Of a stretch of 64,000 bases of DNA, positions 23,201 through 34,400 are shown one piece after another (the stretch's first letter is position 1; every line of letters begins with the position of its first letter). The notes beneath the pieces were generated by a model. It was not told where the DNA came from and ran no database searches. It worked only from the letters and a program-made list of their open reading frames with translations. The stretch is from Haematobia irritans (Eukaryota; Arthropoda; Insecta; Diptera; Muscidae), in contig NC_134397.1 of assembly GCF_050003625.1 (NCBI RefSeq), positions 97,510,162-97,574,161 on the forward strand, in the 5' to 3' direction. The translations under genes and the position numbers were made by a program.

Positions 23201-26200
23201 TTAAACCAATTGTCAATGTTTTCCCATCAAGCGAACCATGTTTACGACGTTTTTTTAATTTTGCAGATGTAGAAGGCATAGTATCTATATTGCAATTATC
23301 ATTTGAATTATGAGCGAATAAACCATTGCTTGTACTGCTAGTCGCGACTATGTCGCTATTGTCCGCTGAGGCTACCCGAAAATCAAAACTGCAAGACAAA
23401 ATCAAAACTTTTTATATATAAAATCATAGTCAGTAAAATATGTGCGATTGGTGACCTTTTTGTTTTATTGTTGGTATTAGTTGTATGACAAGTCGCCGAT
23501 GCACTCAAATCTTGTACTGTGAAGTATTCCTCATGATTCCAACCATTCTCCTGCTGAAATATCGCTGGAAAGTTAGTTTTAAAGAATCTAGCCGATATAT
23601 CCCCATATATCTGTGAAAATATAGCAAATTAATACTAACAATAATATAGTATAGAAATAATGTACATACTGGTTGGCTCCAAGAGTTGTCAATATCACAA
23701 TTACTTTCTTGCTCGGAAATTTCACCTTTGGCTGGCATTTTCTCATCAGTACGTATATTTAAAGTGCCAGCAGTTGAACAAATGCCCACCATACTATTGT
23801 CCGTAAATGAACAAGACGTTGAAGATGATGGCGGAGGGGGTGGAGTTGACTCCCTTATGCTAACTGCATTCCCCGCAATATCAATATTTTTTTCTCTCTT
23901 ACATGCATCTAAGTCCAAATATTTACCAACTTCACTACTATCTAATACTCTGCCACATTCTGGCGACATTTGTGCATATAGGTTAGAATTTGAAGTTTGC
24001 GATGGTACATTATCTTCGGAAGCGGTTGAATAACTAGTAGTCCATTGGTTTTGAGACGATGTGAGTATTCGATGTTGTTGGTTGTAATCTGAATAGTTTT
24101 TGCTGGAGGACGAGTCTTCTAAAACCAAAGTGTTATTCGAACTCTGACTTGGTGCTGTGGAATTTTGGTAAAATGAATTTGACAATTGTTGGGAAATTTT
24201 AACATTTGCTTGTTCAGATACGTTGTTATTGTACATGTAGTTAAATGGAAAATCTGAAATAATTTGCGAATTTCCATTATGTTCGGAAGATGGTGGAACT
24301 TGACCAGATGGATTATTCGCTTCAGTTTCCGATAAATTTATCGAGTCTATACCAGACTGAAATGAATATGATGATGTCTCATTTTCCGATTCCAAATTTT
24401 TTCTCTCATTTACAATGTCTATCTCATTAACTACTGTCGTTCTTGAGTTTTTGGCAAATACTGATGTCGCCGAAGGAAATGTCGACGTTTTGTTATTCGT
24501 ATTAGAATTTTTTGAAGTTGCAAAGTCATATAGTACACGGGCATCATCATTTACATTGTTCTCTACTTTCATTTCTTTTATGGCAGTAGTCAAGCTATTT
24601 TCTTGTATACAAGGCTTCTCCTCTTTGCACACCATAAGAGGTTCTTTGGAATTAAGATGTTGCTCTAAAATACTGTAGCTTGGTTGTGAATGACATTGAT
24701 TATTTTCGAATGTAATCGATGTTATTGGTTCATTTTTTACTTTGACCTCTACCAAAGCGTCATCACTGCGTTTAATCTTTGAGTATTCTTCTAATGCTTT
24801 AGCGGATGTTGAAGGTTGTTGATCATTAACATTTAAATGCACAGATATAGGTCGATCATTCTTTGATATTTTTGGTTTGATTATAAGTTTCTTAGGACCT
24901 TTACGACCCAATGTGGCATGTCCCAACGCTTTGCATTGACTCGTATTGCTTCGCACATTCTGAGATAGATCCTCAGCCTCGTCCTTCTTCGAGTCGTCGT
25001 TTGATCTTAAGATACTGCATTGATCAATGTTTTCATCGGAATTCTTCTCTACTTGATCGTGTTGTAATTGTTGCTGAAGCGTATGTTGACTAGTTGTGGC
25101 CATACGTATGACACTGGTAACTTGACTGGAATTCTTATTGAATAGTGATGATACGTTGGTATTTTCTGTTACATTTTCTACAACCTGAGGTTTTTTCTCA
25201 TCCCGCTCCTGGTGTGTTTGTTCTGCTAATCTTATATTATTAGACTTATTACTACTGCTGCTAGGATTATCAGTTAATTCTTCAGTCTCTTGTTTATTTG
25301 CCTTCAAAGGTATTGGTGGTAGTTGTTGGTCTGCAGTGTCATCCGGTGCGTATTCATCCATTGGTTCTTCCTTTTCTATTTTTACTAATGGTATGGGAGC
25401 AATGGAAGTGAATGTTCTACGTTGAGCGGCGACTTTACTTGAAGCAATAATATTTCCAACTAAGTCTAAATATTCATTTAAATTTAATTGAACATCACTC
25501 AAGACGGTAATCGTGTTTTTGGAAGACTTCTTCCGAGTCACATTTTGATGCAACGAGGAGTTATTTGATGAGATACTGTTAGAAGATGACGGCGCATCGG
25601 TGACCATGGGAGTAGAATTTTGTGTCCGATGTACTGAGGATGTTGAAGTAGTCGGTAATAAATGTGTGTCATTTTTAATAGATTTTTCAGACATATTTTT
25701 GTTTTGCTGTTTATCTTGTGAAATGAACTCTTCTTCGTCGCTGTCACTTAAAATGCTTACGAAATCAGCAACACCGCTGCCGGGAGACTTTTCGATATTC
25801 TTCGCCTTTCTCCCATTTTTTCTCCCGTTTGCTTCGACTAACATTTGTTTGGAATTTCGTGTGACATCTTCCTTTGAAGACATTGCCGTTGTAATTCTCT
25901 TCTTAATGTTAACTTTGTTTTGACCATCACATTTCGCCTTTGTGTTTCTATCATCGCCCTCCGTATAGTCGGCATTGTTGTCCACTATAGTTTCGTCGTC
26001 AGTATCCACAGCGTCATCGTCATCGTCGTCAGCATCATCGTGAATATGCAAAACGCTTGGAGGAGATTGGTAAATGCGCTCAATGACGGAAAACTCGCCA
26101 TTATCTTTTTCTACACATTCAACAATATGTTTTGGTGTTTCTTGTACAATAAAATCACCATTGTCTCTTTCAAGGTAGTGGGCAACAGGAGATTCAGCAT

Positions 26201-27880
26201 AACGTAAAACAGAAGAAGTGTTTGAGGGTGAGGGTGCTCCCGCTGCTGCCGCAAGCAATGCTGCGAAGGGTGAATTGGTATGACGACTCAGAGTTGATGC
26301 TGCAACAACAGCCATTGAAGCTGAAGCCACCGCAGGGCTAATACTAACTTGTGCCGTTGTAGAATGCGTTGTAACAGAGGCAGAACTAGCAGATGTAGTT
26401 CCTTTTGAAATCTTGTTGTGGGTGTCATTTGCAGTTAAAGTGTTGTACTGCGATGAGTTTCCAACATCAGTTACTCCATGCTCTTGTTGTGCTATAAAAA
26501 ATTTGTCTTGATGCTGGTGGGCATTAGATTGTCTCAAATTTGCATGGTGAACTGGTTGTAACGACTGATGATGCAAATCATTTGTTTTTGAAAATAAATG
26601 TTTTGCTGCTGTGGAAGGTGATGGTTGCGGAGTTCCATGTGCTCGTACAGAATGTTGTTGTGAATGAGCCGGTTGCTGCTGTATATGCGGTTGGTGGTGA
26701 ATTAAAACATCTTGATGAGACATCGTTGAATTTTGATGCTGCGCAGCGAATTGTCCAGACAAGTGATTTTTATTTTGAGATCGAATTTGGCTAATGGCAG
26801 TTCCATATGTCGGCGGTGGTTTTTGGTGATGATGTTGTATTTGTGAATGGGTCTGATAGCTAAAAAGCTTTAAAAATATTTCAATTTAAAAAATAACCAA
26901 ATCATACAACTGCCATTGCTAATTTGTCTTACCTGTAGTGGTGGCGGTGGAGGTAAACCAGGAGAATAAATAACTTTCATATCCTGCTGATGAAGCGTTT
27001 GCTGTGGTGGTTGTTGATGTTGGCTTGAATATATTTGTGTTTGCTGCCCAGGCCTGTGTGACACATTAGCCAAGTGGGAGCCAGGATGTGGCTGAGGAAG
27101 CAAATGTTGAGCTTGCAAAGTATGATACGAAGAATGAACATTGTGTGAAGCAAGATTTTGAGGCACCGAAACTGGTGGAGGCAAAATTGATCTCGGAAGG
27201 TCGTGTTGCTGTGCTTGAGGGGCAGGAGGCGGAGGCATTTGTTGTTGTTGATTTACAGCATTACGATGATGAAGATATCGTTGGTTGCCAAAGATGCCAA
27301 AATTTGTCTCCACATTTGAGATTTCATTCGATGAGCTAGGATATGATCGATGGTTGTTAGAAAAAGTAGCATTCGGGTTATCTTTATTTCCCTGCTCCTT
27401 ATTTACGGTGGGTGTATCCTCTGATTTTAATATTTGTGTAGAGGCTGGCAATACTTCTGTTGAACTTTTCCCTGTCATATGTGTGCTTGGAAAATTAATT
27501 ATGCTGTTCGAGTTTTGACTGCTTTTGGTACTTTGATCAGATATAGAGTTGTTGCTTCCCGAATTACTAACATTGCATTGAACATTACAGCTATTACTAC
27601 TCATGATATTGGTCTCAGTGTTCTCATTTGACAATATTTTTTCATTTGCCAGCGACGCCTCTTCGCAATCGTTTGACGATTTCTTTGATTCAGCTCCATC
27701 GCTGCTAGCACTTTTCAATACAGATGCCAATGTAGAAGTACTTCCCCCAACACCGGAAATAGTCATTTGAACTAGAGCCTTTATAACTTGCTCCTTTGGA
27801 TGAGTTTCCAAGTGATCGGAAAGACTCATTCCTGCATGCAGGTATAGGGTACAAACCGGACATTGGACGTTTTCGGCCAT
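20288..27880 (-). CDS. Multi-C2H2 zinc-finger protein, five coding exons, 2082 aa
   Basis: This is probably a nuclear DNA-binding regulator. Coding exons on the minus strand are 27880-26933, 26852-23670, 23610-23456, 23388-22205 and 21066-20288. The introns of 80, 59, 67 and 1138 bp have GT/AG ends; the 67-bp intron has a weak gtcacc donor. The joined length is 6249 nt, with no internal stop. Residues 7-27 form an N-terminal finger (C-x2-C-x12-H-x3-H). Residues 28 to about 1555 are low complexity: Q/H/S/T/N runs, an acidic D-rich block near 590, and several VKIE/VKNE/MKVE sites that look like SUMO-acceptor motifs. KLKKRRK (about 1472) is a likely nuclear signal. One finger lies at about 1561-1583 and 12 more from 1740 to about 2075. 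One of these spans the last intron and one has a non-standard C-x-C pair. The start is the ATG at 27880, just before the first finger. I cannot name the ortholog. Confidence 0.88.
21290..22150 (+). pseudogene. Non-LTR retrotransposon relic in last intron of the zinc-finger gene
   Basis: The plus strand, antisense to the host gene, encodes broken reverse-transcriptase blocks: GIPQGG-VLSPLL (about 21392-21440), then TYADDVAL (about 21498-21522) with RT downstream sequence to about 21716. Further on, DFYTDGPK (about 21900-21925) resembles the RNase H start (YTDGSK). Frames shift between blocks and there are stops. The RT followed by RNase H fits R1/I/LOA-type elements. It is fully contained in the intron, away from the splice sites. 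Confidence 0.75.
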
Positions 27881-28398
27881 TTTGTATGGTATAGTTGTAT
27901 AAGTTGTCGTAATATGTTACAATGTAAATCTCGTGGTAATATGTTGTTTTAAACGAGAATACTCAATCATAATGGTATTTGCAGCATTTACGCACCATTT
28001 CAAACTGGCAAAGATAATGAAAATGTCAGTATTAATTATGTGTAATTAAGTGTTCAGAAAATTTTTTTGAGCTTAATGTAAACAAGTATATACCGTCGAA
28101 TGTTCTACTGTGCCATCCACGATCAAATCACATGAGTTGTGGTAACAGTTGCCGATTGGCAAGGTATCATAAAATTTGCATCAAAGGCTTGCACAAGCCT
28201 ATTCGAAGTAATCGATGTTCTAGTGAGGCAATAGTTAATGAATAGAACAGAAACACTGTAAGCGATTACAGAGTCAAGCATTGCAGAGCCATCTCATTCA
28301 AAAGGAATCGTTGTACAGTTCTTTTCAATATTTTGGTTCTGTTGTAATCGTCACGATACTACTCGTATCGTAACATTTTTAGTGAAGATAGAATATTT
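27881..28398 (-). promoter_or_regulatory. 5' flank of the zinc-finger gene
   Basis: The stretch upstream of the start codon probably holds the 5' UTR and promoter. No clear TATA box or upstream exon could be fixed, and no other gene is seen. Confidence 0.35.
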
Positions 28399-29307
28399 CA
28401 GTGTTGCCAATTTGGTGCTTTTAGCACCAAATTTAGTGCTTTTTGATTTCTAAAAAGCACCAAATTGCCTTTTTGGTGCCTTTTCAAAAAAAGCACCAAC
28501 TTGGTGCTTTCTGGCATTTTCATTTAGTGCTTTTGGTGCTTTTTTTATTTTGAACAGTATTAAGTTTAATTGATACAAAAATTTTGATTAGACTTTCAAG
28601 AGCCGAAGAAACTCAAATTTATTGCCAAATATAGAATTTGATTGTTATGAAGTTGGTATTGATTATTTTTTAATTAATATTGTTATTTAGGGTATTCTGT
28701 AGGAAAGTCCAGCGATGAGTATCGAATTTTTGAATTTGGTAAAGATGTCATTAAACACGTTTGTATTAAATTCACAAAAGCACGCACAACTGAAATAAGC
28801 AATAGACTCCTTCCATATATTAATATTTTGAAAGTTGAAAAACATCACTGATCAAAATGAATTGGACGAAAGCATTAAAACCGATCAAAGTGTATACTTG
28901 AATAGCGGTTCATAATGGTGAGTACTAAGTTCGAGTTTTGCGCTAAAGTGAAAACTATATCAGTAAAAAAGGCATAAAATTATGCATATTTGCTGCAAAT
29001 TTTATTATAACTTGATGGGGAATAGCCAAAAGCAAATTTTCACAAAGTTTGTATTCCTTAAAATGAATTATTAAAGAAGTTGTAATTGTGAAAAAAATGA
29101 CTATTTTAGCAGCTAAACTCGATCTCAATACCCACCTTAACTTCTTAAAATTCAATTCACAAAAGTTCTATAAAACATCTTTGGAAGTTTTTTTTTTTTT
29201 TTTTTTTTAGTAGAGCATTTAATTTTCGATTTTGTGGTGGAAGGTGGTATGTTAGAATTCATAATATATTTTTGGTGCTTTTTGGCCTTGGGGAGTTGGC
29301 AACAATG
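28399..29307. mobile_element. 909-bp hAT element upstream of the zinc-finger gene
   Basis: The ends CAGTGTTGCCA and TTGGCAACAATG are flanked by an exact 8-bp duplication, gaatattt (28391-28398 and 29308-29315). Subterminal arms contain many AAAGCACCAAA/TTTGGTGCTTT repeats (28420-28560 and 29270-29290). No transposase is present. A TWA-type MITE is nested at 28916-29137. It lies about 0.5 kb upstream of the host gene's start codon. Confidence 0.92.
28916..29137. mobile_element. 222-bp MITE (second copy), TAA target duplication
   Basis: It is homologous end to end with 19677-19885, with TAA at 28913-28915 and 29138-29140. It is nested in the hAT element at 28399-29307. Confidence 0.82.
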
Positions 29308-29620
29308 GAATATTTTGCTTTAGCAAAGACGAAACTTCGTATGTGACACGAAGTAGCTATCTACCGAAAAATAAACACAATCGTCGCTCAGTTGATTGGC
29401 AGAAGTCGGAGAATGCAGGCTGTGATCGGGTCTGTGCTTTTTTTTGTATGTGCCAACAACAAACAAAATAGGAATGGAGTGTGTGTGTGTAACATACTCT
29501 TATAGCAATGGAAATTTTAAAACGAATGGAATTGGAATTATCCGATTACATTCGAATACTTCAGAACATTGTTTGGTGCTTGCTTTATTGGGTTCTATTT
29601 GTTCAATAGAAACATGTCAA
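29308..29620. other. Unassigned stretch between two hAT-derived segments
   Basis: No gene, RNA or transposon end was recognised beyond the hAT target duplication at its left border. Confidence 0.4.
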
Positions 29621-29624
29621 AAAT

Positions 29625-30702
29625 AACAATGATTCTCGCCATTGTGTGGCGCATTTTTGCGGCAAATACACCTTGTTGTAAAGTTTTTGACTCGTTTATG
29701 GTGTCCTTATTATGTTATTATAATATTCTCAAGTTATCAGTACTATGTTCTCTTTTCGCGTTGAAATTTTTATATTAAAACAGTTCAATATAAAATAGAT
29801 AAATTGACTTCATTGATGCTCGATTTCTTTTTCTTCTATATTTCGGCAAGACTTTACAGGAATTTGTTTATTTTCATTTATAATTTTGTTTATTTCAGGA
29901 AAAGTTCTCGCGAAAATAAATTGGTTTTCAACTCGAAAACCGAACATAGTACCCACCTTAATTTAAAAAAAATAGATGTGAATTGCTTTGTACATTGTAA
30001 AAATATTGTCGTGAGACCAAAGATTTCATGTGCTTAAAATACCAACGGAAAATTAGGTTAACATAGCTTTTGTGCATTTCTCATATATAAAGTTTTTTGC
30101 TTGTCCAAAAGTCGACAAACTTGTCAGTGAAGTCGTTTTGACCTTATAGTTAAGTGATTCAACTGAAAAATGGATATCTTTACATGTTGGATTAGGTTAG
30201 GTTAGGTGGCAGCCCGATGTATCAGGCTCACTTAGACTATTCAGTCCATTGTGATACCACATTGGTGAACTTCTCTCTTATCACTGAGTGCTGCCCGATT
30301 CTATGTTAAGCTCAATGACAAGGAACCTCCTTTTTATAGCCGAGTCCGAACGGCGTTCCACATTGCAGTGAAACCACTTAGAGAAGCTTTGAAACCCTCA
30401 GAAATGTCACCAGCATTACTGAGGTGGGATAATCCACCGCTGAAAAACCTTTTTGGTATTCGGTCGAAGCAGGAATCGAACCCACGACCTTGTGTATGCA
30501 AGGCGGGCATGCTAACCATTGCACCATGGTGTCTGTTGGACTAAGGTCAATTCTGAAAAATTCTTCAAAATTATGAAATCGTCGTTAAACTTGTGGACTT
30601 TTTGTATCTTGACCACAAAGCAAATAAGCGTTCAAAAAAAGATGTTTTTCAATACTTTATTTTAAAGACGTTTTTACATTATACATAAAATAATTTCTAC
30701 TT
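29625..30702 (-). mobile_element. Partial inverted copy of the 1.9-kb hAT
   Basis: Read on the minus strand, this matches the interior of the element at 15107-17017 (roughly 15940-16760). Examples are the blocks around 29640-29700, 29975-30180 and 30545-30700. It lacks the foldback MITE of the first copy and holds instead a SINE (30192-30533) and a terminus resembling the ggtgggta MITE family (about 29915-29962). It is cut at its right by mariner copy 2 inserted at a TA (30703-30704). Confidence 0.72.
30192..30533 (-). repeat. tRNA-Ala-derived SINE, full length
   Basis: On the minus strand it starts with a tRNA-like head (A box gcaatggttagcatgcc, loop ttgcata, B box ggttcgattcc), then an unrelated body, and ends in TAACC repeats. 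The direct repeat tgttgga flanks it (30185-30191, 30534-30540). Like other SINEs it would be transcribed by RNA polymerase III and copied by a partner LINE. A 3' fragment of the same family is at 43670-43790. Confidence 0.88.
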
Positions 30703-30837
30703 TACGAGGGCGGTTCGGAAACTTCTTAGCCTATCAATGAAAGAGAATAGTTAGTTTTTCAAAAATATTTTTATTTTTCAATATAATCTTCTGAAACTTC
30801 AATGCACTTAGTCCAACGCTTTTCTAGCAATTCTATC

Positions 30838-31318
30838 TGTTCAAGAACGCAGCTGCATTACGCTGCTATATTATATAGCATAAATATAATTAACATTAAA
30901 TCCATAGTAAACAGCATTTACGCTGCTATATTATCGAGCATATATATTTAAATATCATTTGCATTGTAAGCAGCAGAAGTCAATAGCCGACCAATTTAAA
31001 TAAAGAATCAAATTTTACCGTCAACAATTGGTCAGGTTGTCGACTTCTGCTGCACTAGTTCATTAACACTAATATACTAAGTCAGCATAAATATTATTTA
31101 AGTCATTTACATAGCATAGGCTAGATATACGGTACATGTTAACTTAGTATTATGACTAATCATCAGTTATTTAGTATAAATAACTTGAATGAAATAAAAC
31201 ATTATGCTAGAACAAATTTGCATTCTACATCATTAACATCGACATACGGTTCAAGTACCCTATGTCCAATATATAACCGTTCTTGTTTTGTACTTGAACA
31301 ACCTTAGGAAATCAAACA
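30838..31318 (+). repeat. BEL-1 5' LTR
   Basis: Begins TGTTCAAGAACG and ends AAATCAAACA. It carries a tandem partial repeat containing cgctgctatattat, and an 82-bp inverted-repeat region (30971-31052) with AATAAA (30999-31004) in its loop. Confidence 0.95.
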
Positions 31319-31319
31319 T

Positions 31320-31335
31320 TGGTGACCCCGACCCC
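31320..31335 (+). other. BEL-1 primer-binding site
   Basis: TGGTGACCCCGACCCC begins one base after the LTR and would pair with the CCA-ending 3' terminus of a host tRNA to prime minus-strand synthesis. I have not assigned the tRNA species. Confidence 0.8.
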
Positions 31336-31462
31336 TAAATAAAAAATATATTAATTGATTTCGAGTTTCCCCCCACCAGTGGTAAGGAACTCAAAGGAAT
31401 TTATTAGTAAATCAGAGCACGCAGTCGATATTGAAGTCTTCCCGTACCAGCGAGATTCAAAA

Positions 31463-34400
31463 ATGGAAAACTTAAAGGATTTGATAATCCGTCAAAAGGA
31501 AAGGGCCGCAAACATAGAAAAAGCGGTAGCCAACATAAAGAAAACTCTACACGAGCGAAGATCTGTGGAGTATTACACAAAGAAAAAAGAAGATTTAATT
31601 GCTCAATGGAATGCCTTTGACACAGCGGAAAATATCATACGTAACAACCCGATGTTGAGCGAAGATGACCCGTATATTGTCGAAGATATCCATAAATCAA
31701 TAGGAATCGTATACAATACAACTATTGAGGAAGTAGAGCAGCTAATTAAAGGTCTGAGCAAGCAAACGAAGCCATTGCCAGCAGAACGCGGAGCAGGGTT
31801 TACCGCAGACAACCCATCCGCATCCACTTCATCATTGCTAGTAAATCAAGGAGCTGGTGCACCCCCAGGCAACCAATCTTCATCATGGTCCAGCGGTACA
31901 AACAACATTCATGGATTGATAAGACGTCAAGGAGCACTTAAAGCGTCATTGAAACGTCTAATTCAAAGTAACGCTATGAAGGAATCACCAGTCCAATCTC
32001 TATCTGCTATAGACAGATTATGGCAGAAGATCGAGACTATCCATTTGGACATTTGGGAAATGTGTGCCAACCCGGCGGCTGAAGGTTATGACAGTGAAGA
32101 CTATGAAGCCTTAGAAGAGAACGTAGCAATTCAAATAGCGTCTCTTTCTAAAACACAACCAAGCGAAAGCATAACTTCGGAATCAGTGCAGCAAGCAAAG
32201 GGTAGTTCCAACCTACAGCTACCAAAGATATCCATACCAAGGTTCAATGGAGATTGCCTATCATGGCAACCATTTTCGGACATATTCTCGAAAATGATAC
32301 ATGAGCAAGATATTCCAGCAATCCAAAAGATGTGGTATCTCAAAGCCAGTTTGAGCGGGGAAGCAGAACGATTAATACGTCACCTGGATCTCACTGAAGG
32401 GAACTACACAACGGCATGGAACACGATGAAGGACAGGTACGACAACAAGCGAGTCCTAGTATCCACAATAAAATTGTTTGGCTGGGGAAACTTAACGGCC
32501 GAGTCCAAATCTCTGAAAGAGTTCCACGACGTCCTCAACGAAAGTCTGTCCGCACTGACGAACATTGGGATCAACATCGACAACTGGGACCCGGTACTTT
32601 TACATGTACTGGTCAAAAAATTGGATCGCCAAACACACATCATGTACGAACAATCGCTAGAAAACCCCACAGAGCTACAGACGTTAAACAATTTCCTGAA
32701 GGTTTTACGAAACCGCTTCCAAGCACTTGAAGCTGTTGGTGGAAAGGACAAGGCAAAGCAATTTGCAACAACAACAACAACGTACAAATCAAGTGGATGT
32801 CCCCTGTGTGAGGAAGGCCATCCAATATATTACTGCAAACAATTCTTGGCAATGAACATTGCGGATCGCCTTAAGTGGGTGCAAAAGAAAGGGTTTTGCG
32901 TAAACTGTATTAAATCCGATCATCGTTCCAAGGAATGCACATCCAAGGCATGCACTAAGTGTTCATTTAAACACAATTCGCTGCTGCATCTTGAAAAACA
33001 ACAAATTGCCAGCAACAAACCCTCACAATCTAAAGGTGAAGCATTACACTCAACCTCAGTGGTATCAGCGAACGCTCGCCCGGCAAGGATTCTACTCGCA
33101 ACAGCATTAATAAAAATAACAGCCAACAATGGACGATCTGGAAATTTCCGAGCATTGTTGGACTCAGGATCCCAAATCAACATAGTCTCCGAAAGACTAA
33201 TTAAAGCACTATCCATTAAATCAGAACAAGCAACACTAGGTATTCAAGGAATTAGTGGAAGATCCAGACAAGCTACACAGCGGGTAAACGTTAAATTCGA
33301 GTCACTCACAAGCAAGTTTTCATCCAGGCTGGAGGCTTATGTTCTCCCAAACATAATACCACATCAACCTAGTGCATCGTTCGACATTTCATCCTGGCCT
33401 ATTCCCAAAAACATAATGCTGGCAGACCCATCGTTCCAAAATTCGGCAAAAATTGATGTGTTACTTGGCGCAGAGTTTTACTTTCATCTTCTGTTATCAG
33501 CAACATTACACTTAGCAGGCAATTTACCCGTCCTGAGGAACACAAAACTTGGGTGGATCACCAGTGGACGATTAGCCGACGACAGCACAACCGAAGCTAC
33601 ATGTGCAGTTTTTAGTGAAGACGATATAGCAACAAACGAACTACTTGAAAAATTCTGGAAAATCGAGGTAGTTCCTGCAGAAAGTAATCTCACAGTTGCA
33701 GAACAGGCGTGTGAAACTCACTTCATTCAAACCACAACCAGAGACCTCAATGGAAGATTTGTTGTTCGACTACCCCTGTCTGAGGATGCCGCAACACTTG
33801 GTGAATCAGAAACATCCGCATATTCCAGGTTCCTTGCCTTGGAACGACGATTCAAACGCCATAACAATCTTGAAAAACAATACAAGGAATTCATGCAGTC
33901 ATACGAAGATCTTTGTCACATGACTCAAATCGATCCCAAAAAACTGCCAGGCCCTCGGTACTACATTCCGCATCACTGTGTTTTGCGTCCGGAGAGCAGC
34001 ACAACTAAACTTCGAGTCGTATTTGATGCTTCAGCAAAAACGTCAACAAATCGGTCACTAAACGACATTTTACTGACTGGTCCAACAGTGCAAGGGGACA
34101 TATTTGGAATGCTTCTACGTTTCCAACTACCCAGATTTGTCTTCACCACCGATATTGAAAAAATGTATCGTCAGATTCTCGTGGACGAACGAGACAGGAA
34201 CCTTCAACTCATTTTATGGAGGGACAATCCAGGGGAGCCTGTACGACATTTTCAACTAAACACCGTCACTTATGGAACATCATCAGCTCCCTATCTGGCG
34301 ACAAGGTGTCTACAAAGGCTAGCGATTACTCGGATGGAAAAATATCCACTTGGCGCAACGATCCTGAAGCAGGACTTTTACGTCGATGACGGGATGAGCG

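Noticed and set aside
22160..27518. Plus-strand open frames opposite the zinc-finger gene
   Set aside because: They are shadows of the spliced minus-strand coding sequence and carry no domain.
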